From positions 124,085,033 to 124,149,032 of the forward strand of contig NC_089495.1 in the NCBI RefSeq assembly GCF_036850765.1: a stretch of DNA of 64,000 bases, written 5' to 3'. Both the position numbers and the translations under genes were made by a program. Below the pieces are notes generated by a model that did not search any database, was not told the origin of the DNA, and was given only the letters and a program-made list of their open reading frames with translations. This DNA is from Saccopteryx bilineata (taxonomy: Eukaryota > Chordata > Mammalia > Chiroptera > Emballonuridae). Below, in pieces: positions 1 through 12,159 of this stretch (the first letter of the stretch is position 1; the number at the start of each line of letters is the position of its first letter).

Positions 1-99
1 CAGGAAGAGGGCAGCAAGGGTGTCTCCAGATCAGAGTAAAATGAGGTCTCCAAAATGATACAGGTAATTAAAAAAAAAAACTCCTTAAAAAGAACTGTA

Positions 100-465
100 G
101 GCCCTGGCCGGTTGGCTCAGCGGTAGAGCGTCGGCTTGGCGTGCAGGAGTCCCGGGTTCGATTCCCGGCCAGGGCACACAGGAGAAGCGCCCATCTGCTT
201 CTCCACCCCTCCCCCTCTCCTTCCTCTCTGTCTCTCTCTTCCCCTCCCGCAGCCAAGGCTCCATTGGAGCAAAGATGGCCCGGGTGCTGGGGATGGCTCT
301 GTGGCCTCTGCCTCAGGCACTAGAATGGCTCTGGATGCAACAGAGCCACGCCCCAGAGGGGCTGAACATCGCCCCCTGGTGGGCATGCCGGGTGGATCCT
401 GGTCGGGTGCATGCGGGAGTCTATCTGCCTCCCCATTTCCAGCTTAGGAAAAATGAAAGAAAAAA
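100..465 (+). mobile_element. tRNA-headed SINE, family A (full length)
   Basis: This copy begins with GCCCTGGCCGGTTGGCTCAG and has pol III promoter-like boxes: an A box around TGGCTCAGCGGTAGAGCG and a B box around GGTTCGATTCC. An unrelated body follows, with a CT-rich stretch and a segment containing CCCCTGGTGGGCATGCC, then an A-rich tail. The flanks repeat AAAAAGAACTGTA at 87-99 and 466-478, which shows an L1-type retrotransposition event. It is the reference copy for the family-A calls in this window. Confidence 0.93.
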
Positions 466-478
466 AAAAAGAACTGTA

Positions 479-2945
479 CAAGAAGGAGGGCAGGACTTTG
501 AGGAATCAGAAGGGACAGAGAAGGACTTTGGGATGAGGAGGGGTAGAAAAGTCTGAGAGGGATAGTGCAGGGTGTCTAGGGGCCATAAAGAAGAATTGAG
601 GGGACAGTGGGGAGCCCAGGTGGGGAAGTGTTTCGGCTAAAGCTAGAGGGGGCTTCTCTCCAAAACCCACCGGCCAAGGAGCTGGCAAGCGCGGCAGCTT
701 CCCCAGGCGAGGGTGGTGGCCCCCACCATCCAGGGTAGAAACAGAAGACTTTGAGCTCTGTTTTCAAGGTCAAAAGGTCATGAAGTAGAACTTAGCATAG
801 GTCACAGCTCTGCAGGCTGGCAAGAGGATAATGTTGCCTCTCTTGTCTCCACCTTGAGTGGTAACCTGGATTTCACCACTGTTTTAGAATCTCCCCACAT
901 TCAGCCCGGCCCTGCCCAGGTGCCCCCCCTTTTCCTCCAGGACCACCCACCACCAGAAAAGCACAGTCAGCCTCACTACAAGCAATTGACACGCAAAGCA
1001 TTTCACAGAATGTCGACAGGCAAGTCACTGGGTTTCAGCTTTAGTCATGACCCAGTGGAGCTGATTACAGGTAACCAGGAACCTAGGAGTTTGGCTGTAC
1101 CAGCCTCTACATTTTTTCTGTTTTTGTTACCCTGGAGTGTCTTGTCACATTATCTCCAACTGGTAGAGATGTGTGCCCGTGTGTGTTTGTTCGCATGGCT
1201 CTGTGCATCTGCATGTGTGTGTCTGTTTGTGTTCACGTGCTCTGGGGAGCGGCAGGCCCAGGCATCTGATAGCAGGGATGAGATCAAGTTTCACCTTAGA
1301 AAGCCCAGGGCAGGAACATGCCACCCTGGCCACCAGCTGGGCGTTCCCAAGTTCGGTGTATAGTCAGAACTCATGCCATGCACTCAGAGCCAGAGAGCCA
1401 CACATGTTATCTCACATACCCACACACACAGACACTTTGATATTCAGCACTGTGTGGCAAGACAGTCTGGCAGACAGGCCTCCACTCTGAGCAGATATAT
1501 TCAGGCTCAGGTCTCCCCGGAAGCTGCTGCCCTCAGGGAGCCTCCAGGTTTCGAAGCTGGAAGATTGAGAGGCTGAGAGGTTGGGAGGTTGGGAGGCTGG
1601 GAGGGGGCAGCTCTGAATCCCTGAGCTCACTGCAGCCCGTGTGGGCATCTGAAGCCTCTGCCTCCTGCCTCCCAGCGCCCGCACCTGCACAGGCGGGCTG
1701 CCATCTCAGGAAGAGTCAAAGTCCTCCACAGAAGAGAAATCATTCCAAACACGCTCCTCAGCCCCTCCTCAGTCCTGTTTTCACCACCCGGGTTAGGGAT
1801 GATCCACCATGTCTAACACATCGCCCCTCCCATAAGGAGAAAACGCTTTTTTCTTTTACAGGCTGCACATCCACCTCCTAGAGGTGCCCAGCACTCCCTC
1901 TTGTGGCAAAGCCTCGCAGGTGCAGTGTCTGGACACCTGGGGTCCTGGTGCCTTCTGGACACCTACCTGCAAGAGTGGGAGGCTGGGTTGGGACAAGCAG
2001 GACCTCAGTCCCCACATGCTCCCTGCTGGCCCTCTTCCTCCCCCTAGTCCTGGGTGTTGTGGGAGAAACCTGTATTTGGGTGCTTTACACAGGCCCTTGG
2101 ATACCTGGAAACAATACCTCCCCTGGAACAAAAGCCATCCTCAGGAGTCACCCTAGACTCCAGCCAGATGCTATTTTATACCTTTCTTAGCAACAATCTG
2201 CTGAGAGCTCTTCAAAACTCTTTTTTTTTCTAGAGCCGATGGGGATCTCGGGGATGGCGGTGGGGAATTCTCACCCCGCCCTGACAAAGTCGCTGGGAAG
2301 CGCTGCGTTTCCCACCACATCCTGGCCAGCTGCTGCCCGCCAGCACCCCGCCTAGCACCCTGTGCTTTTACTGCTCATGCTCTAATCCTGAGGAAGAACA
2401 GAAATAAGGAATTTTTTTCTTCAAATATTACTGATTATAAGCAGAAATAATTGTAATGAGAGCAAATACCTATAAATGCAACAATTCCTATTCTAAGTCT
2501 TTTATATATATTAACTCATTGGACCCTCCTAACATTTTCAATGTAGAAAATTTGTAAAATGTAAAAGTACAAAGAAGGAAAACAAAATTCATAGTCCCAC
2601 ATGCATTTTCTAATTCTTCCTCTGTGCACATGGATTCTTAACCATGGTCAGAGCACCTGTTCTACTAATCATCATCTCATGACCCAATGTCATTGGTAAT
2701 GGAAAATAAGTCTTAACTGCTCTGTTGTATTCCCTCTGCTAGTATGTGCCTTTCTCAGGGGTGGGGGAAGGATTCTGTTTTTACTACGTGTGGGAGCCTC
2801 TGTGATGTCAACTCGTGGGGTTTGTTTACTTCACCCCTTCAGCTGCTTGTATATAGACTTGGGGCACAAAAGCAGTGACACTTCCCCAACCTCCCTCTGT
2901 GGGTGTCTCAGAAATGTGTGTGTGTTGTTGTTTGTTTTTTGTTTT
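479..2945. other. No gene or intact repeat recognised
   Basis: Mostly single-copy-looking sequence. It holds a TG-rich patch near 1165-1235, a short G-rich repeat of GGTTGGGA-like units near 1565-1605, and an AT-rich piece near 2490-2545 that may be a MIR scrap. Open frames here are short, lack convincing splice context and overlap on both strands, so none is called as a gene. Confidence 0.5.
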
Positions 2946-2948
2946 GGG

Positions 2949-3150
2949 TTTTTTTTGACAGAGACAGAGAGATAGTCAGAGAGAAGGAAAGATAGGGTTA
3001 GACAGACAGGAAGGGAGAGAGATGAGAAGCATCAATTCTTCACTGCAGCTCCTTAGTTGTTCATTGATTGCTTTCTCATATGTGCCTTGACCAGGGGGCT
3101 ACAGCATATTGAGAGACCCCTTGCTCAAGCAAGAGGATTGTGATCTGGAG
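2949..3150 (-). mobile_element. Family-B SINE, truncated
   Basis: Reading the minus strand gives the family-B body: CAATCAATGAACAACTAAG, then TTGATGCTTCTCATCTCTC and a CT-rich tail. The tRNA-like head is missing, so the copy is 5'-truncated or decayed. Confidence 0.8.
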
Positions 3151-4335
3151 CTGGTATACTTGGTATTCCAGATGGCTCATGACCCCGGGGGGGAAAGATC
3201 AGTGAGGGTCTGAAATCCTTCTTCCAGGACCATAGAGAAACGTTAGGAAACAACTTGACACCAGCTGGTTGAAGCAACATAATTCCCATGTGGACCCATC
3301 CCCCATCTGTGAAATAGAAACACACTAGCAAAGCTGACTTGTAAAGGGTTATGAGCGAGCCAGGTTTGCTGGGGCACATCCTTAGCACCCAGGCATGTCA
3401 CTCAGCAGTGAATGTAAGTCTAAACCACCACCAGCAGAGCTCAGTGCCCCAGAGGTGTCTGAGAACAGGTCTCAAAATCATCCTGGTACAAGACAATAGT
3501 TATATCTTCTTCCATGTTATTGTGACATGAATGCTAGAGAGAGATAAAAGACAGAAAAAGAGAAAGACAGAGAGAGGGTGTGCTTAGGAAGGACTCAAGA
3601 TAATAAAATAATTTAAAGTCCAATTTCTGTCTTTCTGGAGGGTCTCATTTTTCAAGCTGCCACAGGGATGTCAGTGCTCACGTGCAAAGGCGGTGCTCCG
3701 TAATCCTGCAGCACTGTGCCTAGTAACAGCCAGGCACGGTGACATGTTACCCATTTGTTCTCCTGACCAGGTTCCTGCCACACATCATCCATCAGTCATG
3801 GTTAGAGGGAACAGAATGTTTAGCCCCCACACTCTATACATGCTGTCTCTGTCCACCTGCTGGAGATGTCCCTGCAGACAGAGGGCTGCAGGATGGGGAA
3901 GAGAGGACCAGAGAACCCAGGCACTTGTTTAGGAGATGATATTGTCTCTCCCTGCACAGGGCTTTCTCTACATAAGCACCCAGCAGTGGTGGGGGTTACA
4001 AAGAGGTGATTAGGGGTCCCTTTCAACCTGGCCTCCTGGAGACTTTGGAGACTATCACACATTAATAACTGTCACACTTATATTCTGGCTCTAACCAAGG
4101 CTTTTAAGAGTAATGATTCAGGACAGTCCTGTGACATGGGGTGGAGCGAGGTACCACCTACTGGAGTGAGAGGGAAGTATTGAAGCACTATGTGCACCAG
4201 GCCCAGAGAGACTGTTCTCTTGGCTTGGCAGTGGCGGGCAGGACACATTTCTAATCCATTGGCCACACTTTGCTCATGGGTCAAGTCTGTGATCAGCATA
4301 AATTTTGTCTTCTGTCTGTTCACCTCCATAGAGTT
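3151..4335. other. No gene recognised
   Basis: Unassigned sequence with a purine-rich stretch near 3535-3580. No credible exon, RNA gene or repeat boundary was found. Confidence 0.4.
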
Positions 4336-4450
4336 TGGTTTCCATGAGGGTAGGGAACTTTTTTTTTAAATTATTGTATCCTCAGCAGTTAGAGCAGGGC
4401 CTGACACAGAGTGGTACCAAAGATATTTTTTGAATGAACAAAGAAGGGAA
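4336..4450 (+). mobile_element. L2 LINE 3' end fragment
   Basis: The order CCATGAGGGTAGGGAAC, TGTATCCTCAGCAGTTAGAG, CAGGGCCTGACACAGAG and TTTTTGAATGAACAAA follows the well-known 3' end of mammalian L2. It is an ancient, diverged fragment. Confidence 0.75.
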
Positions 4451-5465
4451 TGAGTATAGTTGTCAAGGATGCTCCAAAACACCACAGACATTGTTGTCCC
4501 AGCATGTTTTCACCATGTTTCTACACAGAGGCCAGAGTTTGAGAATTTCTTCATGGCTCCTGGCCCTTGGCCCCATCCTGGGCCTCTTTTCTGCCTCTGC
4601 TCAATGGCATAGGTAGTCTCTGAGGTCCCAAGGGTACAGACCATCCACAGGCTGATGGCCTTAGAACTACCTCGCCCTGTTCATGGTGTTCTGGACATGT
4701 CCTTTATTCTAGTTTGAGGGTCAGAGATAAAAAAAAAAAAGACAGGATAAGTCTAGCCTCCAGCCCTTCAATCCTGTGCTGAGAGGGTTCAAAGAAAAAG
4801 AACTTTTTAGGCAGAGTGAGAAGGCTGGCTTTGCGATTGCTCGGTCATGGATAAATGAAATTGCAAATGTAGCCCTTGGCATTGAGGAAGCCAGCAGCAT
4901 CTGAGGAGGAACAGAGTACCCTTTGGGGCGCTTGTAGTTAAAGTGTACCTGGGACCCTCAGCTACTCCCCCACCCCTCGGCACTTCAGGCCCTTTGCCAC
5001 ACATTTCTGCACCTCCTACCTGCTTCCTGCCAAACCGCCATGGCTCCCCCGCACCAGGTCTGCACAATGGCCAGGAGAGCTCCTACTGGAGCCACATGGG
5101 GGTTGAAAGGGGTTTATCAGCAGCAAACACTCCAGCCGTTGGTGTGCTTTATGGAATTCCAAAACCATGGTGAAGGGAGGCATGTTCTTCCCCAAAACTT
5201 CAGGAGAGAAAGAGAGAGAAAAGAAATGAAGAAAGGGGAGATGAAAAGGCTTCTTTTTTTTTCCTTCCAAAAAGTGGAACCACAATCCAGATGAAAATAA
5301 CGCGACTTGAGGGCTATGATAAGATAAAAGAGAAAGTTGCTGTTTAAAATGGCTGTGTCTCCTGCTTATCTGGCTGTGCCCTTGTCGTTGGAGACCGTGT
5401 TTTCTGCTGAGAAAACCCAGAGCACAGAGCAAAAGCCATCTTTACAACCTGGTCCCTGAGAACAT
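4451..5465. other. No gene or repeat recognised
   Basis: Apparently non-repeat sequence. Short overlapping open frames lie on both strands around 4800-5430, without splice or start context to support coding. Confidence 0.4.
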
Positions 5466-5479
5466 TAGGACAACTTTTT

Positions 5480-5814
5480 TTCTTTTTTTTTTTTTTTACA
5501 GAGACAGAGAGAGAGCCAGAGAGAGGGATAGACAGGAACAGAGAGAGATGAGAAGCATCAATCATTAGTTTTTCATTGTACGTTGCGACTTCTTAGTTAT
5601 TCATTGATTACTTTCTCACATGTGCCTTGACCACGGGTCTTCAGCAGACCGAGTAACCCCTTGCTGGAGCCAGCGACCCTGGGTCCAAGCTGGTGAGCTT
5701 TTTGCTCAAACCAGATGAGCCTGCGCTCAAGCTGGCGACCTCGGGGTCTCGAACCTGGGTCCTTCCACATCCCAGTCCAACGCTCTATCCACTGCGCCAC
5801 CGCCTGGTCAGGCG
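5480..5814 (-). mobile_element. Family-B SINE, full length
   Basis: On the minus strand this runs from GCCTGACCAGGCGGTGGCGC through TGATTGATGCTTCTCATC to a poly(A)-type tail, seen on the plus strand as a T run. It is flanked by TAGGACAACTTTTT at about 5466-5479 and again from 5815. Confidence 0.92.
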
Positions 5815-5849
5815 TAGGACAACTTTTTAACTGTTTAATTTCAAGGCAT

Positions 5850-6630
5850 TGTTAAGCCTAATCTGGAGGGACTCGAAACGTTGAAGACATGAACAAAATC
5901 CGTCGATTACACGTCAAAGCTTTATTGTCTAGCTTGGCCAAGCGGAGGCAACTCCGACAGAAATCTGAAGGAGAGCGCGCCAGCCCTTTGTTCTACCTAG
6001 ATTTTATAGTTTTGTAAGTGGGAAGTACAGAAGTAAAAATTGCAATTAGGTGCCCTTTACCACTATTGGTTATAGTCATATGTCCTTAACATAATAGGAT
6101 CATGTTCAATTTGCAAGCCATACATCATTTTGGAGAAAACAAAATTTACAAGTCAACACAATGGTAGAAAGATGTCTCTTTACATATTAAAAGGCATTCC
6201 TATATTTTCTAGTGTTTATCCGCCATCCCTCCATCCAGAGTCACACGTATTAACCATATGCATTTACATAGGAGAGGTAGTTTCATGGGGACAAATGCCC
6301 GCAAATGGCTCATAACTATAAGAAAAGGTTTATTTTGGCTTTTCTCTTCCTGCACCTGGCTAGCCATTCACCACCTTCCCCACAAGTGTGGTGGAATGTC
6401 TGGGAATCCATGTTTTCCTTCCCTTTGCATTTACAATACAATGCCAAGGGCTATCCTGGTTTTATGTCAATCACACAGTACAGAGATTATTCTCAAAATT
6501 TCTCTGCACACCTTAACCCAAATTAATAAATGTTCTTTAAGCCTCTTAAAATATTAATATTGATTCTGTAGCCTTTGGTACCTTACACCACCTGCGGGTG
6601 AGGTGGCACCGCGGCTCCTCCGCATCAACA
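5850..6630 (-). mobile_element. Class II (IAP/ERVK-like) LTR
   Basis: Read on the minus strand, it begins TGTTGATGCGGAGGAGCCGC, close to the TGTTGGGAGCCGC start typical of IAP-type LTRs. It contains AATAAAGCTTTGACG as a polyadenylation signal (near 5925) and ends in GGCTTAACA. No matching 6-bp duplication was found: the flanks are AGGCAT and TGTTTG. The right edge or the solo-LTR interpretation is therefore uncertain. Short open frames inside are incidental. Confidence 0.6.
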
Positions 6631-6939
6631 TGTTTGTTTGTTTGTTTGTGATTCCACAAGACGACTGTGGGAGAGAACCGAAGGAGGCCACCCATCGTGC
6701 GTCCTCCTTGCCTCTTCGGCCTCTCTGGCTCTCTGGGCTGTAAATGTGTTTGCCTGACATGTGGCCTCTCCAATGTTGTGTGTTTCATTTGCCTGGACTG
6801 CTGTCACAGACCGGGCACTTTTCACCAGCACTCCTGAGAGCCCCATGTGATTGCCAGGGACAAGCAGGCCCACCCCTCACCAGTCTAGGCAGGGCTCTGT
6901 GTCCTGGCTGCTTTCATCAGAGACTATCTGTCACTTGCT

Positions 6940-7120
6940 GTTCTGGGTTGACTGTGTCCCCACCATGTCAATTCATATGTTGAAGTCCTAACTCCCACTA
7001 CCTCAGGATGGGCCTCATCCAGGATGACTGGTGTCTTTATAAAAAGGGAAAATTTGGACTCAGAGACAGACACAGAGGGAAGATGATATAAAGACCCAGG
7101 GAGAAGACAGCCATATGCCA
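6940..7120 (+). mobile_element. MaLR LTR fragment (MST/MLT1-like)
   Basis: CAATTCATATGTTGAAGTCC, then GACTGGTGTCTTTATAAAAA, AGACAGACACAGAGGGAAGA and AGGGAGAAGACAGCCA follow the consensus order of mammalian MaLR LTRs. It is decayed and partial. Confidence 0.8.
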
Positions 7121-7879
7121 ACCACAAGTACCCATGTGTCCAGGTCCTCAGCACCATGTCCAGCCACAGCCACTTGCTCCTTGCACAGGTCACCCAGGGT
7201 CATGCCAAGCCTATTGCCTGCCTCTGAGTTTGCCCAGTGGAGAGTCTGAGGCGGGACCAACCTAAACTCTACAGCGTCATCTTAAAAGCCGGTCGAATTC
7301 TGGTCTCAGTGTGGTGAGTCTGGAAGCCACTAGATGGCAGTAAAGACTGAACCTGGACCAAGTCTAGCCATGAGGGGATGGGAGGAGGACTGGGGAAGAC
7401 CCTAAAATCCCATGGCAAGAGATGGGAGGGCACTCGAGCCACCTGTCTCCATGAGAGACCCGGAAGGGGCCCAAAAAGTCAACATGCACTGAGAATGGGC
7501 TGGGATCCCAACGTTTGAAAGCACAGGAGTCTCTTGCAAGAAGGTCCCTTGGGGAGTTGGCCTGGGTCCTCCATTGTGAAGCAGGTGGTTTTCCAGCACC
7601 TCAGGTGGTCCTCATAGGTGTTATAGGGCCAGAGGCTGCTTGGCCATATGGTGCCCATCAAGAAGACCCAGGGAGGTGAGCAGGGGTCTGGGGGCTACAG
7701 CACAGGGCAGAACACAGGCTACTGGAGGCACATGGGCCTGGGGAGAAGCTTGGCACCACACCCCAGCAGCTGGTGACTACAAACCAGTTACTTAACCCCT
7801 CTTGAGAGGTCACCTCTGAGCCCTTGGAATATCCTGCCTAATAAGAGTGTCTTTATTTACCTGGGGGCTTAGGGAGGGG

Positions 7880-8272
7880 CTGGGGGCCATGGAACCACAT
7901 GTATCAGCTTGACCTCTGGAGGGGCTGCAGATTAAGGTCAGTCAGCCTTGTGAGTGGTCAATGACACCTCCGTGACTGAGACCCAATAAAATCTCTGGCC
8001 ACCGAAGCTCAGGGAGCATCCCTGGTCGGTGATGCTCTGTGCGTGTTGTTGTGCGTAGTTGCTGAGAGAGTTGAGCGCTGTCCCCAGGACTTCACAGGGA
8101 GGGGACACCTGGATGCTCAGGCCAGTCTCCTGGACCCTGTCCCATGCACCCCCTCCCTTTGCTGATTTTAGTCTATGTCCTTTCATGGTCATACATCATA
8201 TCTGTGAGTATAACAGATTTCCCCCTTGAATTCTATGAGTCTTTCTAGTGAATTATCAAACCTAAGGTGGCC
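7880..8272 (+). mobile_element. Old LTR-like fragment
   Basis: It has an AATAAAATCTCTGG-type polyadenylation context near 7985. The end segment, with GAATTCTATGAGTCTTTC and GTGAATTATCAAACC, resembles the 3' part of old mammalian ERV LTRs. The subfamily is not recognised and the edges are approximate. Confidence 0.45.
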
Positions 8273-8765
8273 TTGGGGACTTCCAAACTTTGCACATGGC
8301 AAAAGGGACTTTGCAGATATAATTCAAGTTAGAAATCTTTAAAAAGGGAGATTATTTTGGATTATTGGTGGTGGTGGTGGGGATTATTAGATCCCTTAGA
8401 GGAAGGAATCTAATCGCATGAGTCCTTGTAAGTGGAGAACTTTTTTCAAGCCAAAGTAAGAAGAGAGAGCAGAAAAACCTGAAGGGGGATGAGGACTCCA
8501 CCTGCCATTGTAGGGGGGGCACACAGGAAGCATGACAAGGAAAGTCAGCATACCTGGATGACCCTGGACGTGGATTCTTCCTGGAACTTCCTGATCAGTG
8601 TACAGCCTGGTTGACATCTTGACGTTGCCCTTGTGAAACATGAAGCAGAGAAGCCAGCCGAGTGAACCTGGACTTCTGACTTGTGATCTAATAGATCTCT
8701 GTTGTCTTGAGTTGCTAAATTTGTGGCAGTATGTTACAGCAGCAGCAGGAAAGTAATGGACTTGT
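8273..8765 (+). mobile_element. MLT1-type MaLR LTR
   Basis: CTTTGCACATGGCAAAAGGG, ACTTTGCAGATATAATTCAA, AGAGGAAGGAATCTAATCG and CAGCAGCAGGAAAGTAATGG resemble MLT1 landmarks. A GGT microsatellite lies near 8367. The adjacent LTR-like piece ends where this one begins. Confidence 0.65.
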
Positions 8766-9074
8766 CCATCAAGAGTCTTTCCACTCCTGATCATGCATAG
8801 ACCACAATGCATGATCTCTGACCCTCTGGCGCCATGTCCCACCCTGGGTGTCTCTAGGGTCTGTCACTTTCTGCCCCAGCTCCCACAGGTGAGGCCCCAA
8901 GTGCCAAAGCCGTGAGTTCCTTGCGAAGTACTCTGTATAGAACAGGACCTTTGAAGCCTCAAGGGAGAGATGGGGAGGCAGGGAAGGTATGCTTGACCCA
9001 ACAAAAGCCTATCTTGAATTATAACACAAAGATGCCACATCTAGAAGCCTTCTCTGGTACACAGGCTGCATGGA

Positions 9075-9435
9075 AAATTAAAGTTGCTTAAATATAATTA
9101 TCTGTTTTATGCTAAATGAAAGAAGCCAGACACAAAGAAGTTCATTCTATGGGATTCCGTTTCTGTGAAATTCTAGAATAGGTAATACTAATCTATGGTG
9201 ACAGAAATGAGAATAGCTGTTGTCCGAGGCGGGAGTAGTGAGAGGAGGGGAGGTGGAGACTAACTGGGAAAGGGCAGGAGGGAACTTTCTGGAGTGAGAG
9301 AAGGGTTCTACATTTTGATAAGCATGTGGGCTACAGTGGGATCTGTATTTGTCAAGTCATCCAATCTATACTAAAAATATCTATATTTCAATATGTATAA
9401 TATGAAAATTATACTTCAATTCGAAATTGGAAAAA
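9075..9435 (+). mobile_element. Old L1M 3' end
   Basis: TGAAAGAAGCCAGACACAAA, a strongly diverged middle, and ATACTTCAATTCGAAATTGG near the end match the 3' end of ancient mammalian L1M elements. The reading frames are gone. Confidence 0.7.
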
Positions 9436-10195
9436 AATTGCTTAGAAAAAAAATAATTCAGTGTTGTGAACAAGAATTTGTCATTTAGAAGGAAAATGCT
9501 ATGGTTTATAGGTAAAGGAAATAAGTCTCTCTCCAACATCCTAAATATCACCCTTCATGGCACAGGATTGGCTTTGGGGTCTGATGCTGATTGATAGACA
9601 TTGATCTTTTTCTGCAGCTGTCCGTCCCCATGGACCCTGGTTGTATAAGAGTGTTCGTCAGTGTGTCATGGACCAAGAAGGACGGGAAATTCTGGTATTT
9701 GGGTTAGGTCTGCCTGAAGCAGGGGCCACAGCACAGGACCTTCTGAGGCACCCATTGGATGGGTTGGGAGTACCGCTTACAGCCCCACCTGCTGTGTGCA
9801 TGCAGCGAGGCTACCTGCAGGTGAGAGGGTAGACTGCCTGTTGAGAAAACACTTCCTCAGGCATTGAGTGTTAGAGGCTTGGGCTGTCCCTTTTGAAATT
9901 AAGGGCTGGGTCAGAGTTGGCTCTTCCAGGGTTTTGCCTAGGTAGGGGACATGTGTGAGCAAAGAGCTCTGGTGGCCCTATCTGTAGGTACTGCAAGCAG
10001 TGGCTCTCCCTGCTAAAGGGGAAGGGTCTAGCTGAGCTCCCTGGCCAGGCAGATAGGGACCTGGGCTCTGGCCAGGGCTGACGAGGGTCTTGACAAGGGT
10101 TGTGTGGATGCCTGGGAGATTTGGGCCATGGTTGCAGGGGAACCCCAGGCCCCAGGGCAGACCAAGGGGACAGAGCCATTCCTATCATCAGTCCT
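9436..10195. other. No gene or clear repeat recognised
   Basis: Unassigned sequence. Short frames near 9641-9832 and 9871-10236 overlap on opposite strands and have no supporting context. Confidence 0.4.
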
Positions 10196-10199
10196 ATAG

Positions 10200-10412
10200 G
10201 ATGGATGGGAGTGCATGCTCTATAGCTTAAGTGCAAGGTCCCTGGCTTGAACCCAAGGTCACTGGCTCGAGCAAGGGGTCAATGGCTTGACCTGAGCCCC
10301 TTGTCAAAGCACATATGAGAAGCAATCAATGAACAACTAAAGTGACGCAACTATAAGTTGATGCTTCTCATCTCTCTCCCCTCCTATCTCTCTCCCTCTC
10401 TCAAAAAAAAAG
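10200..10412 (+). mobile_element. Family-B SINE, 5'-truncated
   Basis: The body motif CACTGGCTCGAGCAAGGGGT, then AAGCAATCAATGAACAACTA, GATGCTTCTCATCTCTCTCC and an A run are visible. The tRNA-like head is absent. Confidence 0.8.
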
Positions 10413-10439
10413 GTCATGATACTACCTAATGAAATATAA

Positions 10440-10588
10440 TTAATAAAACTAAGTTTGCTGAGGCTCACTCCCAGAATTTTTGATTCTGTGGTTCTGGGAT
10501 GGGGCCCAAGAATCTGCCATTTCTAACAAGCTCCCCAGTGAAACTGATATTGCTGGTCTAGGAACCACACTCAGAACCACCAGTCATT
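10440..10588 (+). mobile_element. MER20-like hAT remnant
   Basis: TTGATTCTGTGGTTCTGGGA, ATCTGCCATTTCTAACAAGC and GCTGGTCTAGGAACCACACT follow the MER20 non-autonomous hAT consensus. Confidence 0.7.
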
Positions 10589-10794
10589 TTGGTCCAGATA
10601 ATCCCATTTTCATGTTTCCCAGTGTGGCAGGGATAAGCATGTGACTCCATTCTGACCAATGCGTGCTGAGAGGAAGTCTGCTGAAGAGGTAGGAAAGGTT
10701 TTCATGACCTTCTTCCTGTGAATGTTGCTCCCTGGGTTGGATGCCTGGAGATGCCTCAGCCATCCCCAAGGGAGCCAGCTTGGGGCCATGGCCA

Positions 10795-11039
10795 GCATCA
10801 ATTGTTCAGGAATAAGTATCAGTTGTTCATTATGGCACCTTAGTTGTTCACCTATTGCTTTCTCATATGTGCCTTGACCAGGGGGCTACAGCTGAGCCAG
10901 TGACCTTTTGCTCAAGCCAGCGACCTTTGGGCTCAAGCCAGATGAGCCTGTGCGCAAGCTGGTGACCTTGGAGTTTCAAACCTGGGTCCTCTGCATCCCA
11001 GGCCTACGCTCCATTCACTGTGCCACCTCCTGGTCAGGC
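10795..11039 (-). mobile_element. Family-B SINE, diverged
   Basis: The minus strand carries GCCTGACCAGGAGGTGGCAC, the B-box region, and CAATAGGTGAACAACTAAGG before a short end. Divergence is higher than in the other copies. Confidence 0.8.
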
Positions 11040-11331
11040 AGTGCTGCTGAGTTATTAAGAGAGTTGAGGGGAGGGGGCTGGGGAGGGGGACTCCAGGCTA
11101 TTGTAAGCACCCAGTGTGGCAGGCTGGAGGAAGTGGGGCTGCCTCCTAACTAACTTCATGTGGGAAGACTGCAGTCCCAAGGAGAATTAAAGGGATTTAC
11201 GCTCCTGGGTTGGCTTAAGGAGACAAACCCACAGTTCTTGGAAGACATAGTCACTTTTCCTTTGGGTGTTTCCTGAGCACATGGCCACAGTCCAAACCCT
11301 GCCTTGGGGCTGCTTGTTTCTGTTGGACTGT

Positions 11332-11934
11332 TGTAAGGTGCCAAAAAGCTGAAAATTGATATTGATATTCTGGGAGGAAAGGTCAGGCTTTTCTATCAGG
11401 TTTTCATGTCCCGTCCCTCCTTTAGGGAGGGGAAGGAGAAGAATGTAGAAGTTTCTGGCTTGAAGGAACATGGGTTATTTTGTTTTAAATCTAAAATAAA
11501 GGTTAACCGAGAAACTTCTTCTCTTTCAATGGGAGGCACCACCTTGCGTTGACTGTAGTTCCTCCCCCTCCCTGGAATCTTGAGGGTAAACACCTCTAGG
11601 CTAGTGAGGAAAGATGAACCCTGAAAGATTTGTAAACATCTTTGATTGTGTTACCTTAAAAGTCTTAATGTTTCTGTGTATCCCCTAAACAAATGTTGTC
11701 AGTCTGTGCCATGATGTCATGCTCTCCCAGCCCTTGTGTATGATCAGTGGTATATAAACAGCCCCTGAATTATTTTGGGGGGCTGGTACACAATTTGGGT
11801 CTGTTGCCCTGTATCAGTCATATGTGGCCGGTATATTTAATAAATCTCCTCCTTTAATAAAACTCTTCAAAACTCATCTGGACTGGGTATTTTTATGAGA
11901 ACCCACAGAATTGAGGATTGGGTACTTTATAACA
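11332..11934 (+). mobile_element. Class I LTR, family X copy 1 (no hAT insertion)
   Basis: It starts TGTAAGGTGCCAAAAAGC and ends GGTACTTTATAACA. A TATA box (GTATATAAACAGC, near 11750) and AATAAA signals (near 11839 and 11856) are present. It aligns by eye with the split LTR at 20280-23388 on the minus strand: shared AAAGTCAGGCTT, GAGAAGAATG and TTTCTGGCTT stretches, and the same end. At the position where two sister copies carry hAT insertions, this copy reads CACCTCTAGGCTAG without interruption. Flanking bases (CTGT left, GGAT right) do not match, so it may be one end of a longer decayed ERV. Confidence 0.65.
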
Positions 11935-12159
11935 GGATACATTCTAAAAATAAAAGAAAAGGTTCAAAGTCCTCAGAACAGGCCATTCAGTTCCTACATC
12001 ATGATTGAAGTCATTTCTCTGGCAAATAAAGGTCCCAGAACACACGTTCTCATATGCACAAGGTCAGAGCCTCTGGGTAGGGACACAGGAAGAGCATTTG
12101 ACTACAAAAGGGTCATTTGTGTGAGTCAGGCTTGAAGGGAATCATTAGTGTGACTTCTT

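Noticed and set aside
101..175. tRNA-like gene with A and B boxes
   Set aside because: It is the head of a family-A SINE, lacks a proper cloverleaf and acceptor end, and recurs in many copies.
136..447. Open frames of 60-160 codons over family-A SINEs (also at 14309-14877, 17045-17436, 47120-47958, 51160-51589)
   Set aside because: The same frames recur in every SINE copy and come from its low stop-codon composition; no coding role is supported.
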